Shown here: piece by piece, positions 13,107 to 27,000 of the stretch
Numbering within the stretch: the first letter of the stretch is position 1
How the letters are laid out: each line of letters starts with the position of its first letter
Assembly (NCBI RefSeq): GCF_002443255.2
Contig: NW_019211457.1
Coordinates: forward strand, 13,444,216 to 13,508,215
Origin: Varroa destructor
Lineage: Eukaryota > Arthropoda > Arachnida > Mesostigmata > Varroidae
Direction: 5' to 3'
Length of the DNA: 64,000 nucleotides
The notes under the pieces: generated by a model
Told to the model about the DNA's origin: nothing
Databases searched by the model: none
What the model saw: the letters and a program-made list of their open reading frames with translations, nothing else
Program-made: the position numbers and the translations under genes

Positions 13107-14440
13107 TAGCTACACTGGCAGCTATAGTCTGCTTTGTGCGTTTATGTATGTATTTACAGCGTGCCTCCGTCTTTCACCTATGAGTGGATCAAGTCTTTGA
13201 GCAAGCCGTTTTACTATCGTGCACTATAACAGGAACATAGGATATTCTATTTTTCATAATTGCCATCACTGCAGGCCGGGTTGAACAATGCTCGGTGCTT
13301 CTGTGGTAGGTATCTAACGGTACTTTGCTGCTGTTGCTGCCATTTCTGCGGCGAACTATATATGACAGCAAGAAACTGACGAAACACGATGATCGTAGCC
13401 AACGATGATGCAGAAATCGGCTCAAATGCCCTCAAAGAAGGGACATGGCTTGTACAGTGCATTATATCATTCTGGTTAGGAGACGTTGTACTCACAGAGC
13501 GTCGTACTCTCGTGGAGGAGACTAAGTCTGTTTGGAGGCACCCCGCTTCCCAATATATCTAGCGGGGTATGGCTAATCGCATCGGTCGACAATCTAGTAA
13601 ACGGCATATAATGGAATAGTAGACATTGGCATGGCAACAGACAGCAATCTGACGCGGTGGTTTGCTTTATGTGACACGATCGGCTGTCGCTGGGTTCCGT
13701 TCGTGCACACCACGCACAGAGGTCCTTTGCCGCCAGGAGCTGACCGAGACGGGCGTACGGAGTATTTACGAGCGTGTAGACTGTTTCTCGTATCATGTCG
13801 GAGACCATTGTCGCGTGAACGCCACCGAATCAACGAATCTGGCGGACCAGACTGTTATCAGCGACTTAGCAGAGACTTGAGTCTTGCTCCAAGTTGATTA
13901 GCGTAAGCACCGAAAATATGGGCGCATAATACGGCGTGACGACGCGGTGAGTGACTGAAGAGGCCGGCCTGGTGTAAGCACATTATTGGATCAGTGCCAT
14001 CATTGTTGTTGAGCTCCTGATGAACTCGAATGCGTCCAAGAGCACAGACGGGAAAATGGACCCACCAAGGCACATTCCCCTCTATTAGCTACTCCAGATC
14101 AGCTCGGCCGGCGGTTACCACTGAATCGGTGCTAGCATAGCTACCTATCGTAATTAACGGTGCTGTGGCATCAATATCGCGGGTGGCAGCACGCGGTGTA
14201 TAGTGTTTCCTATTACGCCCAAGCGCTACCAGCGTGTCGACACTTACGCATCCTTTTTATTGTACTAATATCCGCAATGAACAATACTTAGTTAACGCTA
14301 TATAGTTATACCATAGCTACTATTTAGTTACGAGGTTTTGGACATACATATCCTATTTAGGACCTGCCCACTGAGAACAACATAGGCGACGCTTCTTAGT
14401 GGCGTCGAGCGTTTTTACTGCGTTAGGAATTAATTTACGT

Positions 14441-14471
14441 ATATATATATATATATATAGATATATATATA
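14441..14471. repeat. Interrupted (AT)n microsatellite
   Basis: TA dinucleotides interrupted once by a G at 14460. Confidence 0.9.
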
Positions 14472-17210
14472 ATTTAATTTACTGACCCTAAAATGACGCT
14501 CTGAAATGTATATAGTACGATGATAAAAAAGGGCAGACGCCGGCGTTCAGCGTTCACTGTCGTCTGATTTCAACAGTCGATGATACACATACGCACACAC
14601 GTATGTGCATATATAGATTGAGTAATCACTTTCAAGCTGGTTATTCCACAGTGATTTCATTTATTTGGCTTAAGTTAGGAATAGCGTCATTGAGGGTTCT
14701 TCAGGGTAGTTGTTTCAATTTGTGTCCTGATAACTGCTCCGACTATCTCAATTACTAAAGAAGTTCATGTCGTCAGAATCCAATAAAGCTATGAATCTAA
14801 GTTTCGCATCTTGAAATAAATAAGTGTGTTTGGAACTGACAGTAGGGGTCATCGGCGTGTCATGAAATGCTGACAGGGTTGTCAACATTTATTGTTAGAT
14901 GTGTTACAGTAGATATTAACGACAGGAAGTTTACTTATCAGGAAGTTTAAAGTTTAGTGACCAAGATCTTCCGTTTCCAAACCATGGCTCTATAATATGA
15001 ATGAAACACTTAAATCCGTTATGAATTGTTTACGATACGGATATATCTCTATTGGAAGTGTCCTTCTTGGCAATCATGTTTATTCAGCATAATCGTCATT
15101 GACCACAATTACAATTTCAGTTTGGAACCTAAAGCACCCACTAATCATTTTCGTTATGTTCCTTCCTTTATCCACAAATAACTTTTTTTAATGATAACTA
15201 TCCATCAAACGATATTGGTAGGTGTAAACTCGTTAATGTATCGCTAAAATACGCCACATATAAAAAAATTCCAGCGCGATTAAATTGTGAGTTGATAGCA
15301 GGCTGGAAGTCCCAAAGGCGCAGGGGCTCAAAAGGGCCGGGGAGCCTGAAAAACACGAAAAAAAAATCAACAAGGCTAACCGCTAAAGCCTATCTGGAGG
15401 ACTTAATCGACAACTGATATTCTCCTTTTCATGGCACTTCATCTCTGGTTTAAAAATACAGGTCGATTAATAATGGCTTTTTGAGCGATTTTGCTAAATC
15501 TATAAACTTATCAAATTTATATTTTATCGAAACTCTTCGTTTTTGGCTCATAGACGTGAGATTTTCATCTCAGATTTTTCAAAGGCCACATGAAAACAAG
15601 CAATATTGCCAAATAGCAAAAAAAAAAAAAGCTTTAATCTTGGTTGGGTTTCGGCCAGTGCTAATAAATTGGGTAACAGCTTATCGTCGGTCAAAAACCA
15701 AAAAATGACAGGCCGTTTTTTTACTATGACGTGTTTATTGTTTGATTCTACAAAGAACGGGCTTACTTGAAGTATCAACAATAGCGGATCAGCGCATGCG
15801 CGCTACTCCAAGCAACCCGCCAAAATCTATTCGAATTTGAATACCCGACCGTGTATACATATAAAGCTTGTGTATCGATTAATGAATTCCATTCGGAGCA
15901 GCAGTCAAGACAAGACACTTCTCCTACGAACTTCATCAATAAAAATCAGAACAGCGGTTCGTTTCAGTTGAGCTCTTCCTAGTTTCTGATTGTACCCGAT
16001 TTCTGGCGGAAGTTGGTTTTTCTTAGGAAACAAGTACCCTTTATGCCAAAAACGAATATCACAAGCCTATGACTTGTTGTCACTCGGACTTTCTTGTTTG
16101 CCACTATCATGTAATGGCGAAACACTACCCAGTTATCAGTCACCGGCAGCACATCGATATGGTATATATGTGCCTTGCCCTAGCAACCTTGGCCTACATA
16201 ATGCGCCGTTTACCTGCCCACCCTAGCCGTCCAGATTATCTTAATTTTCCCGCTGGTTGCGTAATTCATAAGGAAAGACGAGCTGGATTCAAACTATTTC
16301 TTCTATCCGCCCTCCTTCCTGTTGGTTGCTCTGTTTATTTCGCACCATTAAAGCCCTGCATAACCACTCGACTACAGCTACTAGAAAAAAATTCTCTGTT
16401 GGTCCGCGACTTCCATTCAATTTAGTAATTGGTGCATAACCTTGGCCGAGTTCCTCGCACTTCATCGACGCTCAGCCACAGGCCAAAGAAAGATTAGAAT
16501 AACATGAAGAAAAATTTTGCGGTGTCCTGATTGGAACCTTCATTTTATTAGATTCCATAATACATACTACTGGTTAGAGGTCCAGAATGTGATACAAGTC
16601 GCAGATATTGAACGTGAACGCGCCGAATTCATGGGAATCCACATAGCATAATCACTGAGTGAAGTAAGCGGGATTGATAAGGGAAGATGGGTGATGACGA
16701 TACAATTAAGCCAGTCGTTATTGCACATTTTACAGTTCCCGCTTCCGCATTCGTTGCACTCTCGATAATGTTTTTCCGCTTCGCAAAGCTCGCTTCGCTT
16801 TAGGGAATACCTTCATAGCAACTGTAATAGATGGGGTGAAAACTACTAAGGAATTAAGGATCGAGTCATCGCCGAAGGTCTGGTAAGCGGCGTTGTAAAT
16901 GTAGGCCGAATTCACCAGACCAAATGACTTTATCGAGGCCGGGAATGGTATGGCAGTAGAAAAGGAAACGGTCTTCGTTTATGAGTAAAATAATGGGGGG
17001 CCGAACAAAATGTTGTGTAATTCGAATTATTGAGCTGCGATGCTTTTACCGGAAAACGATATAAATAAATCGACAAAGAGTAAAAGCACGAACAGGAAGG
17101 TGCTGGAGAACAGTGGTGGTCGAACGGATTAGAACGAGTCAAAGTAATACAATCATTACTACTAAGTAACACTACGTCAATTTTTCCTCGCACGAAAATC
17201 GTCTGCATAA

Positions 17211-17223
17211 GGGGGGGGGGGGG
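17211..17223. repeat. Poly-G tract, 13 nt
   Basis: Thirteen consecutive G on the + strand, following CTGCATAA. No gene context. Confidence 0.9.
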
Positions 17224-19200
17224 TACAGCACAGGCCTTCGGATTTGACTCTTGGATCCTTATGCGCTGTTTTAGTTCTATAAGTATGATTCTAGGCCATC
17301 TTCAAGTACCCGCTTTCTGACAATACATTCTCTTATGGTATACCTGATCGCATCGTATGGGCGTATCATCGACGTTACTTTCTATAATAATAACGGTAAA
17401 CGACCAAATCGCTTTCACTTTGCCCTATCGCGGCAACCATGCAGGCCTACAGATAGGCGAAACTAATACACCAAGCAATATTTTCGAGTCATATACAACA
17501 TGTTCTACGCCTAACGCAAAATAAAGCAACCAATACATCGAAGAGTTCCTGTCGGCATAAGTATTCGTCCAGTAACAGATACGTTCGGTATGTACGCACC
17601 AATTTCTGTATACTTAGTAGTTTGTCCGCAGCGTCGCATCAACAGCAACAGCCGCAACAACAACGACATTATCGGTAACTTCACAGTCAATCTCCTCGTC
17701 CACCCGTCGATTTACGGCTCCTACGACCATGTTACAATACGCTATGCGCCTAGTGGACTGGATCCACTTGGAGATGAAGTCGGTCACGAGGTCTCTCTCC
17801 AGGTCTTTAGCAATCGACGGCTTCTATGTCAGTAGTGCGGACGTAGTGATGGCATCGACCTCGGCATCAACAGAGCCGGCGCGAACTGTCAGAAGTGCCG
17901 GCCGTCGTAGACCGAAGGCTACAACCAAGCCCGACTACAGCTTTGAGGCAGCCAACACGATCAAGCTGATGAGCGAAGAACTGCCGTTGCTCGAACGTTA
18001 ATCCATCCACGTTCTCTGTTGTTGACTGCTACGGTACGTGAAGTACAGAACTACCGCCACAGGGGGGCAATTAGGCCTCGCGTCTATTACTTTCGCTGCT
18101 GTCGCTGCTGTATCTAAAGCCATGGCTAATGTCCCGCTTCTGATCCTGATGCAGCAGCGGCCGCAATTTTCGCTGTTGGTTTGCTGCAAGTGAGTAGACT
18201 GACTTGACGTTGGCGACGCTGATGGAGACGGCGCGCGTTCCGGCAACAGTCGCGACGGCTCTGTTTGACGCTTTCAGTTCTCGGTTCAGTTCACCCCACA
18301 TTAGCTCGCTAGTCGCCGTTTCTTTGTTCGGTGGTCGAGACACGAGACTTCGATGAAGGTCAGGCGAAGCTACAAAAGAAAAAGTTGGAGAAACATAAGA
18401 TTAAGGGTAAAGAAGCAACAACGTTCCGGTGCAGACGCACAAAAAGAAAACAGGGCAGGCCGAACACGTTTGCCCCAACTGCCGTCGACGCTATTTACGT
18501 CGTCTTTACCGTCAAGCGTCTCGGTTCAGCGACTCCGTCGACCAAGAATGGCGAAACCCGAACAGCCAACACCGAGCCGTCGCAACGTCAATCGAGGCGA
18601 AACTGCTGCCGCCAACTATTCGAATAATGGTCCACCGACGTAGACAAGCCTGCCAAACGATGGCAGAAACAAACGAGAAAAACAGCGGTTTGCTGCGACT
18701 AATGATGAAAGTCACTAGCAGGACCTTTTGTCCAGCAGAGGCAGCTCAAGGCAGTAGCCGTGGCGAAACAAAAACACAACCAAAATGCTTGCCGCGCGAG
18801 ATGTACAGTTGTTGTGTGTGTATCTGTATGTGCTTTTGTTGTTGCAGTTTGCTGTTGGTATTTTGCCGCGTCTGCCGGCGATGCAGCCAGCGAAGCGCCA
18901 TCCGTTGTACGGCTTGCTTCACTGGTTGATTGTTGACACAGTCCCTCTCTAGCAGAGACAAGAACAACCCACGTTGGTTATTTGGGTCAGCTGGTGGGCG
19001 GGTTTGCCGCTAATGCTCCAGCGGCAGTAGTCGAGTCTGTTGGGGACGCTTTGCCCTAAAAAAAAAAATCGAGACAGCAGCCCCGGCAGAAGCGCCATCG
19101 GCAGCGGTGGCCCCGGAGGAAAGTTCTTTTTGAATAAGAAGAACAACGAGTCCAGATGAAAGTGTCGTGGGAACGATGGCCGATAGAGACCCAGTAACCG

Positions 19201-19232
19201 AATGGGTCGAAGTACGAAAATGGGTCGAAGTA
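19201..19232. repeat. Short tandem duplication, 18-bp period
   Basis: AATGGGTCGAAGTA occurs at 19201-19214 and again at 19219-19232, separated by CGAA. Confidence 0.85.
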
Positions 19233-19946
19233 GGTATTTAAAGGAAGGGGGAGGGAGACATGAAGAGCAGCGATGGTAGGAGAATTCGATGATTCGGGGT
19301 TTGTCGCTTTTCGTAATTCGTTATTTGTTACTTCGAAGAAAACAAATATAGCAGTTTAGGCTGGCAAATGGGTTAAAAACTATATTAAATTATAAGGGAC
19401 AGTTACAGACGTCAATGTAGTCAACTGAGTTTCGTTCCTAGGGTTTAGCTAAGGTAAAATGTAAGCTACTATGATGCATTTGACAAAGCTGTACAAATAC
19501 ATTTTGGCTATTGCCTTCTATCCTTTTCATATAATACTTGCCTTGCGGATTCGCATCATTCTTCTGGCGATCTATGCAAGTTTAACCATATGCCAGAGTT
19601 AACATCGTTATTGCTGAACTTCCACTCTGTAATAACTACTTTCCCGGTTATCATTTCATCTGCCCTCGGTTATATCATTATAGGATTTACGAACCAGTTT
19701 TCTATGGGAGATTGCAGGTTTCAATGATCTCTAGTCGGTAGCTCTCGTTTGTCCACGCATGAGCGGCTAAACTCTTTAGTTTCATATTCAATATGCGAAC
19801 GATTTTTCGTGCTCAACACGTCAGCAACAACCTTTAACTACCTGTTTATACATCTTGGCCATACCCTTTTGTCATGTTAGTTAAATGGCGTCTCTCTGAC
19901 CCTCAGTAGCTGTTCTTGGTGAAATTATCGTTATGTTTATTGCTAA

Positions 19947-19966
19947 TATTATTATTATTATTATTT
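19947..19966. repeat. (ATT)n microsatellite
   Basis: About six ATT/TTA trinucleotides, followed by a GTC/TTC-rich stretch. Confidence 0.8.
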
Positions 19967-21394
19967 TTGTTGTCATCGTCGTCGTCTTCTTTTCCATTGT
20001 GGCTGTGGTTGTAGCTGTTCTCATTTCTATATTATCTTCAGACTGCTCTGACCCTCGGCCGGATTCTGTTCAAGTTCCTTGTTGACTGACGAAAGCCGGC
20101 CGACGGCCCTTGGATGCCGATGAGGATCGATGATTTCTTTAGTCGTTTCGTTTGGCCGACCAGGTGTTCATTCGATAGCAACTCTCCTCGACGCCCTCCA
20201 TTCGCTGTTTGGTGTTGGCCGTACGACATAGGTGAGATTGACCGAAGACCTGAAACGACTAAAATCTAAACGATAACTGAGTTTAAGCCAGAACCAGAAG
20301 CGTCGGTCACCTAAGAACGTCCTGGCCGTTTGGATCGCTTTTTTCCCTGCTCGACTGAGTTGAAGAGACCGACGGTGCGAGAGGAAGGCCAAAGAAGGAT
20401 GGCCCGAATCGCAGAGAAGTGTCCCGGAATAGCGGTTCCGCAACAAAGCGACTAGTAGCCAAGCCCGTGAATATATCTGTAGATGCTGTAGGGACGAACG
20501 GACCGGAGGAACCTATGTTGTCCTGGCTGGCCCTAGCTCAATGTTCTAAATGTATGTGTTTGAGGTTCAACAGCGACCAAAGCCAACTGCACGCCAGGCC
20601 GATCCAAACTTACCTACCTGCTTGGCAGCATCGCTAACGTCACCTTTTTCTTTATATTCGAGCTTCGGGCTTTCGGGCTTTAGATTTAGCATCGACAGAC
20701 AGAAGCGAACAACGATGAAGATCTTAGTCTCTAGCTTCTCGTTCCATCAGTTCATTCACCGGTCGTCGAGAAGGGTCTACAGCCACGATGTGATCGTTGC
20801 CTACCGTTGCGGATGCGTCGGCCCAACTCGAGGTGGGAGACTTAGACGCAGTAACGACCGACAACTAAGGCACAGGGTCTAGGACATCTGTTCTATTGGA
20901 TTCAAATAAGCGATCTAGCTGGGTTAAGTAAAGGCCGACTAAATCTTAAACCACTGCTACTGCTATTCACTGTGGAATCGTCAACGACGATCAGACATGC
21001 TCCTTCCGTTTCATAGAGGTTTTCATGTGTACGTAGGTCCCATCACTTCGGAACGCTTTCGTTGATTGCTTCTGCCGCCGCTGCTGTTTTTGCTGGCGTG
21101 GCGATCGCCACCACCGATGGCTGTACTGGTTGAACGCACCAGTCGTGCTGGGCCGGCGGCTGAACCCGGTCGCGAACGAATCATCCACCGCAAAGAACTA
21201 AATCTTCAGACCGGCAGCAGCAGCAATAGGTCTGGCTGGTCCTGGCTCAGACGCGGCATTACTGGTGACTTGGCTGCTTCGAGGTGGATGATGCATTTGC
21301 CGGTTCTGTCTTGGTTCTGAGCGTATGTGTGGATGCTGCCACAGATATATGTTAAGGGGAGAGGGCGGGGAAAGCCATGGGGTTCTAGTGACTG

Positions 21395-21415
21395 TGTAGA
21401 TTCACAGAATCTACA
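21395..21415. repeat. 9-bp perfect palindrome with 3-nt loop
   Basis: TGTAGATTC (21395-21403) and GAATCTACA (21407-21415) flank ACA. Confidence 0.85.
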
Positions 21416-21955
21416 TGAGCAGCGGTGACCAGACTTGACCAGATTCGTCTGGTAGACAGGACGCCTTCTCTCTGGGGTAGTGGGGGTACAGAAGGAGGTT
21501 TTAACCGCCGGGCATTAGACGAGGGGCCAGCCTATCAGGGGCTTTGACTGGACGACCTAAAACTGGCGGACGACGCTCAACCCAAACTAGCAGACAGTGT
21601 GCCACCGAAACACTGGAGAGCAGCGACCTTTGTTGGGCATTCGATGTGCTCTACTCTCGGGGGCAGTTTTCTCAGTTTGCAAGTCGCACAATACTTACGA
21701 GACACACACAGATTCAGAGACCGACAGATACACAGAGGCAAAGTTATAGGCTAAAGGAACAGTAATGAACGGAGGTGTTTCTGGAGGGTTCAGAGCTGTT
21801 TCGTTTGTTAGGTCGTCAAAAAAAGGAATATGAATACGACGCGCATCCAGCTTAGGTTCAACATAAGAATTGCTGACGATCCACTTGCCTATAGACTGGA
21901 TGTTGTTACCTGCTACTGCCTCCTTGAATTTAGACCTTGTCTTGATCGTCGCCAA

Positions 21956-23804
21956 CGCGGCATTTGCAGTCGGCTACAACCAGATGTGACAGGTTAGGTT
22001 GAAGGCCGTGCAACGTTTGCTAGGTATACGCATATTCGTCGCGACCTCGTCAGTAGATGACAAGCCATGCAGGGTTGGTGCGATGCTTGAACCCTTAGCT
22101 ACAGAGATTTAATGCATGCACAGGTTCGTGGAGATGACCACCTGCCAAAGTTTGATTGGTTAAATGTACACACACGAAGTATGGATATAAAGACAGGTCG
22201 AATCAGGAATCACCCGTCGAAATTCTACTCTGTAGGTGCTCTGCTGAGCTTTTAGATCCAAGGAAGAATTTCAGTCCCTCACGGGAACAAACTATGGTCT
22301 GCCAATACTACTAACAACATCAAATACTTGAATCGATACTTTCAGTTCGCATTATCACATGTAGAGCCTTTTCATTTTAGGTCAGCAATTACCGGCAAGA
22401 ACAGGATATACAAAGAACTAGATCCAAAGTGATATGTTGCTTAACGTTATCGTTAAGATTGTTTTTTTTTTTTATCTCAATCCAATACATGTGTACATTC
22501 AAAGCGTGCATGGTATAATGTTAGTAATTATTCTATATAGCCAGCTGACATATGTTTCGTGTTTCACATTAATGAATAATATATGTTTGTTGTTGTTGTA
22601 GTAGAAAAAAACAGCATCTGTTTTTCACGGGACAAGTTTTCTTGGCCACTTTCGTGCTGCCATGTTACCTTTTCGTTGTTGCCGTCCAGTTGCCGGGACC
22701 GAATCGTGACCTCACGAAACTAGGTAGAAATTGCTGTTTGATAGAGACGCTCTGTTCTGTCCACGAGTTTGGTATGTTTCCGTGTACCTGCCGGTCCAGG
22801 TGAATACAATACGATATAAAATTAAGGCTGCACGGTCTGTACGGAGGGGATTCGGCTCACAGCGCAAGGTCCTACGGAGACCAGGTAAACGTTCTGAAAT
22901 AGGCACACGATCTTGATACGAATCGTGCTGAGAACAAACGCAGTACCTCGCACCACCAGAACAGCTATTTTAATTGTGTAACGATGGTCCACGGCGAATC
23001 GATAGAGTGAAATTAATCTATTTGGCCGAATAAAGCACTCGTTTTGCCTAAATAATGTTACCCTATACAGTTCGTCAGTGGATTCTTGTAGACAGGATCA
23101 TGTGATAATGCTGATATATCTTACAGAACAGTACCTAGGTATTTAACGTCAAATCGAATACTGGAATGACGTTGGGTCCTATTTGATAGTTACACTGAAC
23201 TAGGGGTATCTACTAGTTTGGTGAAGAATAGGGCTTAAAGTGTAGCAATTTAATTTGATTACACTAGCAATTCTAGACATTTGATCCTGAACGCACAAAT
23301 TCCGCCTGGAACGTCTTCAAAGGCTTTTAGTTTATTTTAGGGGAGCAGGGTTTGAAAATGGTGGATGCACATCCGTCATTGGCTGCCAACGATGCCGCCA
23401 ACTGTGAGACCCATGAACAAACCAAATCTGAATTACCCATCAACACCCCAGGGTCGAAACTGAGTTACTATTATTTACATGGAACGTGTCTTTGAAGTCT
23501 ACTTAGATGAAATTACCTTATTAAGCTTGTACGCTTACAAGCATACCAGAAAAATCTACAATTGTTGAGCTTGAAGTCGAAGTAGTATACTAACAAAATT
23601 GCTTTTACGCAAAATCTTTACTTCTATAAGTATATGTGTTTTTTTTGTACAAGCAAAGCCAACACCTAATAATCCTTCCGCTTAAATGGATCGACATCAC
23701 CCAATGTTGATATGATTCAAGCAATACAAATTTTAAAGGTTATCTTATTGAATTACTATTGAACTGACTCTCACCCTTTCTAATTCAGTTAAGCATCTTT
23801 TCAG
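21956..23804. other. Probable 5' intron of the PLAG-like gene; no other feature
   Basis: AT-rich sequence with no supported ORF. It ends in a pyrimidine-rich tract and a TTTTCAG acceptor at 23,804, consistent with intron sequence upstream of the first coding exon. Confidence 0.35.
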
Positions 23805-23860
23805 ACATGACAAGGTTCCCGATGTAACCACTGACGGCACTCACGAGTACCAGATGTATC
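23805..23860 (+). promoter_or_regulatory. 5' UTR segment of the PLAG-like gene with overlapping upstream ORFs
   Basis: Between the acceptor and the main ATG at 23861 there is an in-frame TAA at 23825-23827, so the reading frame does not extend upstream. Two short upstream ORFs are visible: ATG at 23807 running to TAA at 23825-23827 (six codons, whose last codon is itself ATG directly followed by the stop), and ATG at 23854 running to TGA at 23866-23868, which overlaps the main start. Such an arrangement commonly lowers translation of the main frame; that effect is inferred. Confidence 0.45.
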
Positions 23861-24083
23861 ATGCATGACGCCTGTTCACTGCGCGTCCCGCAGGCCCATG
23901 ACCAAATCGAAATCCAGATCCAAATACCGAACCACGAGACCAGCCATAACGACCATAGCAGCATCAATATTCATAATAATAATAATAATAATATTATTGC
24001 AAACTCGAACGACCTCGGAAACGAAAATCCGGACGAGCAGATTAAAGTCTTGGAACCTCTTATCGCCGTTGCCTCGCTAAGCG
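23861..24083 (+). CDS. PLAG1: PLAG-like gene, coding exon 1 (N-terminal region)
   Basis: Starts at the first ATG after an in-frame stop and ends at AGCG|GTAAAG, phase 1. It encodes residues 1-74 plus the first base of Gly75. The product is acidic and Asn-rich, with a short poly-Asn run from an AAT repeat. It has no finger. This exon is less certain than the others because it lacks a conserved domain. Confidence 0.65.
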
Positions 24084-27000
24084 GTAAAGAACGAGAAAGA
24101 GCACATTCGAGAAATGTTTTAGTATGTCCATTTACTACGCAACAATTAGGTATCGTCGAATGGTTTTGGTCATGTAATAAACTAAAGCGAGCATAAAAAA
24201 ATCAGAAAATTCTTTACGATGAACTATCCCTTTTTCGAAGATTTGTAGGGGACAGATGCTATAATTTTTGGAGACTATCTTTATTTTTCTTTGTTATTTT
24301 CTCTAGTCAGTTTTCACTAAATTTTGACGAAAATCTCCTGATTGCTCTTCGGGTTACTAATAACATCGCGAATATTATATTTCTTCTCTACGGGAATTTC
24401 AGGCGTGGAGTGGCGAGACTACTTGTGCAGTTGTCCGGCAAAGGGCTGTGGCTTGACATTCGCTAGCGAGCCACTTTTGCAAGAGCATATGCTTACAGCG
24501 CACGATCAAATGATGCCACCCGATTATCAGGGCCTGGTAGGGCCAGGACCTCCAGGGCATCAAGGACTCGATGAGCCTGCAAATCATGATGGGGTCTACC
24601 CGGTAAGGTTGAAATGTTTTATCATTTTTTGTGGGAGTTGATTATTATGCTTTTGGTTTAGAAAAAATTAACAATTTTAATTTAAGAAGTTAACATTTTA
24701 AATTATACGTGCATGTCAATATAATATATAACAAATTCGAAACCCAATAGAGTATATTTTATAAATATCAGGAAAGGTTTCGGCTTTTTTTTTAACTATT
24801 AACTGTTACTTAATTTTCTTTGATCTATAGCAAGAAACTGAACATAAAGGGAACAGAATCGCTGAATTTCAACGTTCTGTTCGACTCGACTCAGTAATCA
24901 ACCAATACATAATGTCAATGACCTTAACAAGTACAAAGGAATAATTATGGCTAAAGTAAATTACACCCGCACAAGCTTCTACAAAACATCGAGATTCGTC
25001 AGAATCGATCCGTCGACTACCCCCTGATACGCATTGCGTCTAATGCTCCTCTTGTGCTCAGGTCTCTGTCCCTAAATAAACGAGATGAAGCTCTTTTAGC
25101 GCCGAGTCAGCCACCGAGCTACAAATTCGGTTGTTCAGTTCTTGAAGAACTACGCAGCGAAGCCTTGGCGATTCGTCTAGGTTAGCCATTAGCGTTACTA
25201 GGCGAACCCAGCTAGTTTAATGCTTAGCCACCGCTCGAAAGGTAACAGGAGCAACGGACAACACAGAATACGCTGCGTTGTTCTTAAATGGAAGTTCGGA
25301 ATGTTAGGCGATTTTTGGTGCCTAGACGCGTTCGACTTTGACTGATGATAGTTTGATCGATAAATGTAATTTGTGTCAGCCATAAAGGCAGTCTAACGAA
25401 TTGCACGCTATAGCGTTTCCTGGAGGAACATTTGTGGGCAATCACTAGCGTAATCACTAAGCGTAGTAGCGTTTCTATTTTTACATATTGTATACTGATA
25501 CGGCAGTTAGGATATACAAAGCTGTTTCTTAATACAACGAGTGTGTACTCTGCAAATGATTAGAGAAGATAAGCAAACCCCCTGCGGAAATAAGCCACAT
25601 CTAGATTAAAATTAGAAAATACTTTTAAAACTTGTTTTGTTTAATCACGTATGTTATAAGCTAAGAGGATGCGAAAAACATTTCAGGCGTTTTCTTTTAT
25701 CGAATAATAACTTTATTTTAAATACTATCAAATATCAGTCGCCCTTTAAATTACATACTTAAATCATTCGTGTTCCCTGCCGTTGTCACAAAGTGGAAAA
25801 CGGCTGTTTTATTACCCGCAAGTACCGTCGCAAGAAGGTAGTTAAAAAATTAAGTGTCATCTTGCAAGAACGTAATCAGAGTTAGGCACTGACTACCAGT
25901 TATACGGAAACTTCCGTAAATCTGCTTCGCAAAATAAAACGATAAAAGCTAAGAAATTTTAAAAGATTGTTGTAGGTATCTCAACAAGACACGTTAAGGG
26001 AAAACTTTACAAACTTCAATCAATGCTGCTACGATGCGTTATCGCGCAGCCATTCAGCAAACTCGCATGTCACTGCCGACAAGAACGTTGCTGAATCTAA
26101 GACTTTGCGATCTTAGTTTAAAAATTCTCTTGCTTGCATAAAAGTTCGCGCCACAAACGGATATGGCGACCTACGACATTCAGTTACCACCTTACCGATA
26201 CTTACGTCTATAATTATGTAGCTCAATGAAGAGTTTTGCTTCTTTTTTAGATGTTTTATAGAAAAACCGAGAAAGTAAGGAACTTTTCATAGTTGTATAG
26301 TATGACCGGATGCAAACTATTAACGATGCCTACATGCATGCTTCCTACCAGGCATGTTTCCTTCAAAGAGACACATGGTTTTGATTAAAACCAAATACTC
26401 ATGTTATTACCAATTTATTATGTCTATAATATGGATCTTCGAAGTTCTAATCACACGTAGCGTTTACCGTATAAGGTAATTGAATGGTCATCGTTCTATT
26501 CGATGCTTTCTCAACAGTGCCCACTCTGTGATTCCACCTTCGATTCAAAGGACCTTCTGGAGGAGCACATTGACTCCCATCAACAGGATCGAGGAATACT
26601 CGAATGCGACTTCTGTGGTGTGGAGTTCCTATCACGACTCGAACTGACAAAGCATATGGCATTACACGCCCAGGAATCGCAGGGCGATCCCCAGTGTCAA
26701 CTCTGTGGGAAGTTTTTCGCTAGCCGTGACGAGGCCATTTTACATCTGAAGGTGCATTCGACACCGGGCTCACCTGGTAGCCGAATCATGAAGCGTGAGT
26801 GAATACTGTGTACTTATTAGTAATATGCCGCATAATAATTACTTGAGCTCAATTTAGCCAATCATGATACGTCATTCAACTCCGCCCACTGACATTTTTT
26901 AATAGTATAAGTAAGCTAACATTTTTTTTCATGAGTATATTATCGTGTTTTTCCATTTGCAGAACGCAAATTCAAATGTGAACGCTGTGACCGGTCATTT

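Larger units (their letters stand above)
13107..17589. other. Intergenic; no supported gene
   Basis: A GC-richer patch at about 13,600-14,070 has open frames on both strands without known domains, and an 8-bp inverted repeat at 13540-13547 / 13561-13568. An interrupted (TA)n tract lies at 14441-14471. A 104-codon ORF at 16114-16425 has two hydrophobic stretches but no recognised family. A run of 13 G is at 17211-17223. Confidence 0.4.
17590..21955 (+). promoter_or_regulatory. GC-richer, CAG/CAA-rich block; candidate promoter and 5' leader region of the PLAG-like gene
   Basis: Sub-blocks at about 17.6-19.1, 20.04-21.3 and 21.48-21.95 kb are richer in GC and CpG than their surroundings and full of CAACAGC/GCAACAA-type runs. 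ORFs overlap on both strands, but none has a known domain. Two arthropod-like initiator matches (TCAGTT) lie close together at about 18,270-18,290. The first recognised coding exon of the PLAG-like gene, with an in-frame stop before its ATG, begins at 23,805 right after a splice acceptor, so at least one noncoding 5' exon must lie upstream, and this block is the obvious place. I could not identify the exact leader exon or its donor site. Confidence 0.3.

Noticed and set aside
18353..18929. Overlapping + ORFs of 96-166 codons
   Set aside because: They arise from a GC-rich, CAA/CAG-rich block with few stops in any frame; more likely UTR or regulatory sequence than a protein.
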